This document shows, piece after piece, positions 55,957-64,000 of a stretch of DNA of 64,000 nt; position 1 is the first letter of the stretch; every line of letters begins with the position of its first letter. The position numbers and the translations under genes are program-made. The notes beneath the pieces were generated by a model. The model saw only the letters and a program-made list of their open reading frames with translations. It did not search any database and was not told the origin of the DNA. The DNA comes from Monoplex corrugatus. Its lineage: Eukaryota > Mollusca > Gastropoda > Littorinimorpha > Ranellidae. The stretch lies in the NCBI GenBank assembly GCA_030674185.1, contig JAPXFY010000026.1:47847232-47911231 (forward strand). Direction: 5' to 3'.

Positions 55957-57324
55957 GATACGTGAGCTGCATAGTGGCAATTTTAGGAACTATAGGGCAG
56001 CAAAGGGGATGTGAAACCAAGCAAACAGCAGAAGAAGGCCTGAAGAAAATAGATAACTGTGGACTGCCAGGCAAATACAAAGTCTGGTGTCTACAGTTCA
56101 TGCTGATACCAAAGCTGCTGTGGCCACTGCTAATCTATGACATTTGCACCAGCACAGTGGAAGCAATGGAAGCCAAAATCAACAAATACACAAGAAAATG
56201 GCTCGGTGTCCCACCTGGTCTCACTGATGTTGCATTCTACTGTCGTCAAGCAATGCTGAAGCTACCTCTCAAATCCATAGTGGAGGAGTACAAAGTTGGA
56301 AAAGCAAGACTGTTGAAACCTCAGCATCAAAGAAATAATTGGACACACGCAAACCAACAGACAGGGACTGGGAGCAACAAAAATGCAGTGGTGGTCCAAA
56401 GCCAAAGGGAAGGAAAAAAGAGACATGATCATACAGGAATTGAAGAAAGAAGAAGATGTCAAAAGAGTGCAGAAGGCAGTCCAGCAAGGTCAACAGGGGC
56501 AATGGACAACATGGGACAGTGCACTCCAAAGAAGTCTCAGCTGGAACGATATGTGGCACATGGCTCCTCTAAGGATAAGCTTCCTCCTCAGATCTGTATA
56601 TGACCTGCTCCCCTCGAATGCAAACTTAGTGAAATGGGGGAAATCAGATGACCCAGCATGTCCGCTCTGTCAGAAGAAACAAACAGTGGAACATGTCCTA
56701 AGCTCTTGCAAAGTAGCGCTAGCCCAAGGAAGGTATACATGGAGGCACAACCATGTTCTGAAAGTGATCACAGACGTGGTTAGCGAAAAAACCATGACCC
56801 CAAACGCACCAATTGCTATGACAACGTTCTACAAAGCAGGAGGGAAACAGGTCTGGCCCGAAATTGCTATGACAACCAGCACATTGCCAAAGGGTCTTCT
56901 GGATGGAGCAGTCGACTGGGAGTGTACAGCAGACCTCCCAGAGTGGAGAAATTACCCAGATGTCATCAGCAAGACAGGCATGAGACCAGACATCGCTCTC
57001 CACTCTGACTCCTCGAAACAAGTGATTCTGATAGAACTCACTGTGCCATACGAAAGCAGAATGGAAGAAGCACATATCTACAAGACCGAAAAATACGCCG
57101 GTCTTGCCAGCACCCTGAAGAAAGCAGGTCTGCGGGTCAAAATCTTCGCCATAGAGGTCGGGGCAAGAGGGTTTGTGGGCACCTCCGCTTATGATCTCAT
57201 GAAACAACTCGCCATTTCTGGGAAGAAGAGGACTAGAGCCCTTAAAGCGATGGCAAGGCAGCAGAAAGGAGCTCAAGCTGGATCTGGGCAAGGAGGAACC
57301 AAAAATGAACTTCATAAGGATTAA
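55957..57324 (+). pseudogene. R2/NeSL-type LINE C-terminus: RT thumb, CCHC knuckle, REL endonuclease
   Basis: The first frame reads LKKIDNCGLPGKYKVWCLQF, LLWPLLIYDICTSTVEAMEA, KYTRKWLGVPPGLTDVAFYC and LKSIVEEYKVGKARL. A shift near 56315 leads to SIKEIIGHTQTNRQGLGATK, MQWWSKAKGKEKRDMI, then WHMAPLRISFLLRSVYDLLP, a zinc knuckle CPLCQKKQTVEHVLSSC (about 56657-56707) and a restriction-like endonuclease, TGMRPDIALHSDSSKQVILI then ELTVPYE (PD...ExT). Stop at 57322-57324. The RT palm is absent (5'-truncated). REL-type LINEs often insert at specific sites such as rRNA, snRNA, spliced-leader or tRNA genes. Only one frameshift, so fairly young. Confidence 0.85.
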
Positions 57325-57340
57325 ATTCCCTACAGATGAT

Positions 57341-57439
57341 GTGTGCCCCGTTAGCACATTGGTAAAACCGCGTACCGCAGTTCTGAAGCGCAGAATCGCC
57401 CAGGTTCGCTCCCTGGCGTGGGGAAAAAAAAAAAAAAAA
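57341..57439 (+). repeat. tRNA-like sequence with poly(A) tail
   Basis: Begins GTGCCCCGTTAGCACATTGG (A-box-like), has CCCAGGTTCGCTCCCTGG (good T arm/B box) and ends GCGTGGGG followed by A16. The terminal GCCCCG/GTGGGG can pair only partly. It may be a SINE or a tRNA-like 3' end belonging to the LINE 17 bp upstream. Confidence 0.5.
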
Positions 57440-57594
57440 GAGTGTAAGGAGTTCAGGGCCGAAACACTTGTCTAAAGGGGGTTACTTCTCTGAAGACCTT
57501 CTGTTGTCTAGCTCTCCCTAGAGTTTCTTTCTACCAGCATTGTGTCTTTTTGTGTACTTAATTATGTTCATGCATAATATTCAGGCTTTTTAAA

Positions 57595-57722
57595 ACATCT
57601 CTTGTGATAAATTGGGCGGAATGGACAGCGCCCTCCATGGGGATGCTGGGGACTCTTTCAGTATAAACAGTATCCCTGCCTTCTAGAAATTCTTTGCTAG
57701 AAATCTCCTCGCCATTCGCTGT
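57595..57722 (+). repeat. SINE-like element fragment
   Basis: 'gtgataaattgggcggaatg', then 'catggggatgctggggactc', 'cagtataaacagtatccctg' and 'gaaattctttgctagaaatc'. Here the 3' block precedes the 5' block, a rearranged junction. Confidence 0.55.
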
Positions 57723-57904
57723 CTAGCCACTTGCGCGCCAGTGTGCTAGCGAATATGAAACAGGCCCCTGTGTTTCATGGCCACGAGTGTGTTGACATAC
57801 GGTAAACCTGTCACTTTGATACGATGAAGTAGGCGTTGATGTCAGTACAACGATGTACGAATATCATATATACTTTACAAGTTGATGGACGTTGAATTAA
57901 ACTT

Positions 57905-58090
57905 TACTTTGACTGTTACAGGAATCTACTAGTACACTCACACTGTTATAGAATCTAGTAGTACACACACTGCTACAGGAATCTACTAGTACACGCACAC
58001 TGCTACCGGACTCTATTAGTACAACACACACTGTTACAAGAATCAACTAGTATATACACTGCTACAGGAATCTACTAGTACACACACACA
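57905..58090. repeat. ~35-bp tandem repeat, 5 units
   Basis: 'ctgttacaggaatctactag' plus 'tacacacac'-type spacer repeated with small changes. Confidence 0.8.
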
Positions 58091-58094
58091 CACA

Positions 58095-58486
58095 CAAATA
58101 GAATCAGAACGCGTAACTGCCATAACAACAACAACAAACCAACATTAAAAAACAACAATAACAACAAGCACAACAAGTACAACCACAACCACCACCACCA
58201 CCACCACCACCACCACCACCACCACACAACACACCACCACCACAACAACCACCACCACCACAACCACCACCACAACCACCACCACCACAATCACCACCAC
58301 CACAACCACCACCACCACAACCACCACCACAACAACCACCACCACAACAACCACCACCACAACAACCACCACCACACACAACACACACACACACACACCA
58401 CACCACACACACACCACACCACACCACACCACACCACACCACCACACCACACCACCACACACACCACACCACACCACCACACACCA

Positions 58487-58580
<94 letters not shown>

Positions 58581-58640
58581 GACAGGCGCAAATTTCCCGC
58601 GAACTGGCCTATATCACGCGAAAAGAAAGGTGACAAAAAT
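58095..58640. repeat. Penelope-like motif split by (ACC/AAC)n-(CA)n complex
   Basis: 58095-58115 'aatagaatcagaacgcgtaa' and 58578-58640 'acaagacaggcgcaaatttc' ... 'gaactggcctatatcacgcg' are the two halves of the dispersed motif. Between them lie CCA/CAA, ACACC and CA repeats (about 58130-58578). Confidence 0.7.
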
Positions 58641-59429
58641 ATAATGAAATCAAATAAAATGAACAAAACAGAACAAAACAAAACAAAACAGAACAAAACC
58701 AAACCAAAATGAAGTGAAATAAAAGTAGAATAAAATAAAACACATGAATAAATAACTGTAAAATGAACATAGAAATAACTTAATAAATAAAACAGATGAA
58801 AAATAAACAAGCAAACAAATAAATAAATGAATGAATAAAATCTAGTCGAAAAGAAAAGAACAATAGATCTTCCTCGCGTTTTGTCGGGCAGGAGAACTAA
58901 CACATATTGGGAACTGATAACACACAATGGATCATGATCTGTGGTGTGTTGGCTTGAAAAACACACAGGCCTTAAAGGTAGCGAACGTGTGTGACGGTCT
59001 GGCTACTGCTGGACTATTGAACTTGTTACTGGGTAGTAATGTAAATATGCAATGGCTTAGCTTACGCCTTACAGGTGGGTGCGTACCTATAATGCCGGAT
59101 TTACTGTTGCAAAAAGGTAAGGTGCCCCAAGACCAGAGACATGGCGAGAGAGATCGGCAAAAATGCCATATTCCTGGTGATTGCCATCTTGCAGTGATAC
59201 CATATTGCTGAAGTTTGCCATCTTACTGAATCCATGACAACCATACCGTATTGTTGATGATCGCTGTCTGGTCGTTACCTATGGCAAAGACACCATACTG
59301 GTAAAGATTACCGTTCTACTTAAACCATGTCAACAGAACTCACATTGCTGAAAATTTGCGTTCTGAATCTACAGTCGGTCTGCTCCCCCTCGTTTTTCTT
59401 TCTTCTAATCCCACAACTAGTGGCATACT
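58641..59429. other. No gene recognised
   Basis: AAAT/AAAC-rich to about 58860; 59150-59370 has repeated 'accatattgctgaagnttgc' segments (~60-bp degenerate repeat). Confidence 0.5.
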
Positions 59430-59945
59430 TGTTAGAGAGACGGTGATGCCGGAGGTTCTTTCAGTATAAATTGTATCCCCACCTTCTGGAAATTCTGTGC
59501 TAGAAATGTCCTCTTTTCTGTCAGTCTCTTTCTCTCTGCCATATCATTTTCTGCCTTGCTGGTCCGTTCACCTATATGAGTTTGATAAAGTCTTACGCAC
59601 TTTGTCTTATGTTTGATAACTGGGAACGTGTATTAAGTGCATTTTTGGCTCTAGGGAGATGTGAAGGACGTTTAGGTACTTTAGGCCCATTGTATATGTT
59701 TTAGTGTCCTTAAATATGTTAAATTTGTTTTCAGGTTTGTTTTTATCAATTCCCTGTGCATTAAACTGGACAGAGTAGTCAACGCCAGGGACATCTCCTT
59801 AGAGTATGCTAGCGAATGCATTGATATGTGTATTTAATTTTCTTCTCCAGTTTTTCCCTACTGAAGTGTTTTGTATGTTTTCAGATGGTTATAACTCTGA
59901 TACAGCTCTGCGCAGATGGCTGGGCTTTAAGCAAAAATACTAACA
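59430..59945 (+). mobile_element. SINE-like ~550-bp dispersed element
   Basis: Same order of blocks as 42265, from 'cggtgatgccggaggttctt' to 'gcagatggctgggctttaag'. The first of two copies in tandem orientation. Confidence 0.75.
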
Positions 59946-60009
59946 TTGGTCTTGCGTTCCAGGTAGGATATGCAACATGGATGGATTTTTGAGGCACTTG
60001 GACTCAAAG

Positions 60010-60560
60010 GTATCCCCCCGTGGGGATGCCGAGGGCTCTTTCAGTATAAATAGTATCCCCACCTTCTGGAAAATCTGTGCGAGAAATTTCCTCTTTTCTG
60101 TCACTGTCTTTGTTTCTGCCTTGTTCGTTTGTTTTCTGTCATTTCTTCCTATCATTTTCTGCCTTGCTGGTCCATTCACATGTATGTGTTCGATAAAGTC
60201 TTACGTACTTTCTCTTGGGACTGATAATTGAGTACATGTATTAAATGCATTTTTGGCTCTAGGGAGGTGAAATGTGCGGAAGCAATTCAAGGTAATTTAT
60301 GCCCGTTTTTATATGTTTTGGTGTCAGGTATGCTTAAATTTGTATTCAGATGTGTTTTTTTCTGAAATCCTCTGTGTGATAAATAGGACTGTGGTCAACG
60401 CTTGTGGCATGTCCTTAGAGTATGCACGCGAATGATTGGTATGTGTACTTAATTAATTTTGTTTTCCAGGGTTTTCCCTGTTGAAGTATTTTGTATGTCT
60501 TCAGATGGTTATAGCCCTGATATAGCTTTGCGCAGATGGCTGGGCTTTAAACAACAATAA
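60010..60560 (+). mobile_element. SINE-like ~550-bp dispersed element
   Basis: From CCCGTGGGGATGCCGAGGGC to 'gcgcagatggctgggctttaa' and AACAATAACAATAAC. Shares the GCAGATGGCTGGG tail variant with the 59430 copy. Confidence 0.8.
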
Positions 60561-61109
60561 CAATAACTCCAAGGTCTTAATTCCCTTCTCTGAGTCTGCA
60601 GTGTCCAAGTTTCATAGGAAGCAGTCACCCATGCTTTACTTCAAACTAGCAGGGAGACTGCGGCCGATTTGTTCTGTCTGGACTTGGTGGTGAAGCTGAC
60701 GATGCAGAGCGAGGTGCTTATCCCTTTCTTTGTGTGTCTGGCCAGGACCGGCCAGTGCAAGCTCGTCACGGTCTGTTGATATGTGCTGCGCTCATATTAC
60801 TGACCACAGACGGTTTAATTTTTTGGTCCATAGTTGTCCATCGCTAAACAGAAATATCGCCGACTCTGGCTGTCTTCTTGTTAACAGTGTCCAGGTGACT
60901 CGGCTGTGAACGGATACCTCCTGACCAAGTCCATGTAAAGCTCGAGGGTGAGGAGGTCATTGCCTCCTTTGTAATGGTGGCTGTGTAAACATTGCCAGAG
61001 AGACTTGCCTTTCCTGTGTGGGACTAGTTTTGCCATGGCAGAAACTGTTCTGGTGTCGTGAGACACGTTGTTGCCCACGAAAACAAACACCTGCGGTACT
61101 GCAGGACTT
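60561..61109. other. No gene recognised; one possible coding remnant
   Basis: The minus frame 60881-61090 (MAKLVPHRKGKSLWQCLHSH, then HYKGGNDLLTLELYMDLVRR) has ordinary protein composition but no recognised domain. It could be a short exon or chance. Confidence 0.25.
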
Positions 61110-61190
61110 TATGAAGTTTGCTGCTGCTACTGCTACTACTACTACTACTACTACTATACTACTACTACTACTGCTGCTGCTGCTTCTGAT
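61110..61190. repeat. (CTG)n/(ACT)n triplet microsatellite
   Basis: CTG, then ACT about 15 units, then CTG again. Confidence 0.95.
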
Positions 61191-61214
61191 ACTTTTGGCG
61201 CTGATAAAATGTGA

Positions 61215-62280
61215 AATCTTGTACCAGTGATATGGGACAACCTTGATCTTCCCTTGGTCATGTTATGAAATGACTTTGACCTTTCGTTCGACAGTTGTTC
61301 CTGGAGGACATCGGCCTTTGCTTCACCAAATGTTCCGGGTTGACCTTGACCTTCCTTTAACCAGTGCTTTGAAAGAACTGTGACCTTCCCTTCACCAGTG
61401 TTGTAGGACAACCTTGACCTTCACTTCACCAGTGTTATAGGATAACCTTGACCTTCACTTCACCAGTGTTATAGGACAACCTTCACCTTCACTTCACCAG
61501 TGTTATAAGATAACATTGACCTTCTCTTCACCAGTGTTACAGGATAACCTTGACCTTCACTTCACCAGTGTTATAAGATAACCTTGACCTTCCCTTCACC
61601 AGTGTTATGGGACAACCATAACCTTCACTTCACTAGTGTTGTAGGATAACCTTGACCTTCACTTCACCAGTGTTATAAGATAACATTGACCTTCCCTTCA
61701 CCAGTGTTATGGGACAACCATAACCTTCACTTCACTAGTGTTGTAGGATAACCTTGACCTTCACCTCACCTGTTTTGTAGGATAACCTTGACCTTCACCA
61801 GTGTTATAGGATGACCTTGACCTTCACAATGTTATATGATAACCTTGACCTTTCCTTCACCAGTGTTATGGGACAACCATAACCTTCACTTCACTAGTGT
61901 TGTAGGATAACCTTAACCTTCCCTTCACCGGTGTTATTGGACAACCTTGACCTTCCTTCAACCAGTTTTATAAGACAACCCTGACCTTCCTTCAACCAGT
62001 GTTATAGGATAACCTTGACCTTCCATTCACCAGTGTAATTTGACAACCTTGACCTTCCTTCAACCAGTGTGATAGGACAACATTGACCTTCCCTTTAACG
62101 GTATTACTGGGCATCTTTGACCATACCATTATCACAGTGTTGTGAGACAACCTTGACCTTTCCTTCACCAGCATTACGAGACAACCTTGACCGTCACTTC
62201 AAGGGTGTTATGAAACAAACTTGACATTCCTTTTATAGGTATTATTGGACAACCTTAATCTTTCACATGCCAGTTTTATA
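61215..62280. repeat. 34-bp minisatellite, ~29 degenerate units
   Basis: The unit is ACCTTGACCTTCACTTCACC AGTGTTATAGGATA. Higher divergence toward both ends. Confidence 0.9.
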
Positions 62281-62394
62281 GGACTGCTTTGTTCCCTTGG
62301 GATCCTTAACGTGTGCTAAACGAGTGTTGCAGGCAAGACCTCGATATATCATTCGTTTTGAAGACTACCCCGAGTCTTTCTCTCAAGAGCAGGT

Positions 62395-62495
62395 AGAGAG
62401 TAGGAGAAATGAAATTCTGACTAGGGATGGAAACTGGGTTTCTTGAATCTTCTGCAAGGGCTTTATCCACTTAACCACAAAGTCCAGCTTGAAAC
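62395..62495 (-). repeat. tRNA-like SINE head
   Basis: The minus strand reads GTGGTTAAGTGGATAAAGCC (A-box-like) and CCCAGTTTCCATCCCTAG (weak B box). Confidence 0.4.
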
Positions 62496-62569
62496 ATACC
62501 TAGAAGGATTGACGAGCACAGACGCACAGAAAGACCGTAAACTATAGTAAGCACTAAAAAAGACCAGAA

Positions 62570-64000
62570 ACTGTGACAAACACAGAAACAGAAAAATACA
62601 GTGAGAGACAGAAAAAAACACAGACACAGAGACAGAAACACAGAGAGACAGAAAAACACAGTGAGAGACAGAAAAAAACACAGACACAGAGACAGAAAAA
62701 CACACAGAGAGACAGAAAAAACACACAGAGACACACAGAGAGACAGAAAAACACACAGAGACACACAGAGAGACAGAAAAACACAGTGAGAGACTGAAAA
62801 AAAACACAGACACAGAGACAGAAACACAGAGAGACAGAAAAACACACAGAGAGACAGAAAAACACACAGACACACAGAGAGACAGAAAAACACAGTGAGA
62901 GACAGAAAAACACAGTGAGAGACTGAAAAAAACACAGACACAGAGACAGAAACACAGAGAGACAGAAAAACACACAGAGAGACAGAAAAACACACAGAGA
63001 CAGAAAAACACACAGAGAGACAGAAAAACACAGTGAGAGAGACAGAAAAAAACACACAGAGAGACAGAAAAACACACAGAGAGACAGAGAAAAACACACA
63101 GAGAGACAGAAAAACACACAGAGAGAACAGAAAAAACACACAGAGAGACAGAAAAACACACACAGAGAGACAGAAACACAGAGAGACAGAAAAACACACA
63201 GAGAGACAGAAAAATACACAGTGACAGAAAAACACACAGAGAGACAGAAAAACACAGAGACAGAAAAAACACACAGAGAGACAGAAAAACACACAGAGAG
63301 ACAGAAAACACACAGAGAGACAGAAAAACACAGAGAGACAGAAAAACACACAGAGAGACAGAAAAACACAGAGAGACAGAAAAAACACACAGACAGAAAA
63401 ACATACAGAGACAGAAAAACACAGAGAGAAAGAAAAACAACACAGAGAGACAGAAAAACACACAGAGACAGAAAAACACACAGAGAGACAGAAAAACACA
63501 CAGACAGAAAAACACACAGAGACAGAAAAACACACAGAGACAGAAAAAACACAGAGAGACAGAAAAACACACAGAGACAGAAAAACACACAGAGAGACAG
63601 AAAAACACACAGAGACAGAAAAACACACAGAGACAGAAAAACACACAGAGAGACAGAAAAACACACAGAGACAGAAAAACACACAGAGACAGAAAAACAC
63701 ACAGAGACAGAAAAACACACAGAGAGACAGAAAAACACACAGAGAGACAGAAAAACACACAGAGACAGAAAAACACACAGAGACAGAAAAACACACAGAG
63801 AGACAGAAAAACACACAGAGACAGAAAAACACACAGAGACAGAAAAACACACAGAGAACAGAAAAACACCAGAGAGACAGGAAAACACACAGAGACAGAA
63901 AAACACACAGAGACAGAAAAACACACAGAGACAGAAAAACAGACCAGAAATGGACAAAACACACAGAGAGACAGAAAAACACACCAGAGACAGAAAAACA
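62570..64000. repeat. 18/20-bp minisatellite reaching the window end
   Basis: The unit is CACACAGAGAGACAGAAAAA (20) or its 18-bp form lacking one GA. About 75 units, with GTGAGAGAC variants near the left end. All three minus frames stay open (Cys/Phe/Leu/Ser-rich), an effect of composition. Confidence 0.95.

Noticed and set aside
58075..58966. Poly-Gly/Val/Trp/Cys frames
   Set aside because: ACC/AAC and CA microsatellite readings.
62463..63984. Three ~500-codon Cys/Phe/Leu-rich minus frames
   Set aside because: Products of the 18/20-bp CAGA-rich array; all three frames are equally open.

Overview
The window looks like nuclear DNA of a repeat-rich invertebrate, most likely a gastropod mollusc. 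This is an inference from the host exons (apple/PAN, C-type lectin and fibrinogen-related domains with introns of several kb) and from the transposon mix (Penelope-like, DIRS-like, several non-LTR families, Tc1, tRNA-derived SINEs, very long CA/TG/CT tracts). There are no operons, bacterial genes or CRISPR arrays.

Host genes, all on the + strand: a possible signal-peptide exon (11794) and a PAN/apple exon (11935-12165); a C-type-lectin C-terminal exon with a stop codon (19851-20119); and three phase-matched exons of a fibrinogen-related domain (20691-20787, 28503-28672, 32384-32667). A cysteine-rich exon-like frame (21143-21325) lies in the first fibrinogen intron. Together they suggest a secreted lectin locus whose introns have been inflated by transposons. 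The first fibrinogen intron holds a whole DIRS-like element and an LTR-like sequence.

Mobile elements: RTE-like LINEs at 1, 3326-4654, 8941, 9508-10200 and 29340-31475, two with clear target-site duplications; a CR1/L2-like LINE at 5541-6410; an RNase H-bearing LINE present as several 3' ends; a LINE tail with a 10-bp target-site duplication at 33862-34326; a DIRS-like element at 21869-26935; a Penelope-like element at 35388-38058; a Tc1 element at 42986-44572; a non-coding element with ~1-kb LTRs at 48301-55581; and a REL-endonuclease (R2/NeSL-type) LINE at 55957-57324. A dispersed ~550-bp SINE-like family (about 2760, 12810, 42265, 59430, 60010, plus many 3' tails) shares its 3' end with the RNase H LINE.

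Tandem arrays take up about a sixth of the window: 28-bp units (6712-8905), 46-bp (38545-42175), 47-bp (45107-46870), 25/29-bp (46905-48068), 34-bp (61215-62280) and 18/20-bp (62570 to the window end). Several coding regions carry single-base frameshifts, most of them in or next to short homopolymers, and the middle of the 46-bp array is full of single-base gaps. Both look partly like uncorrected sequencing error.
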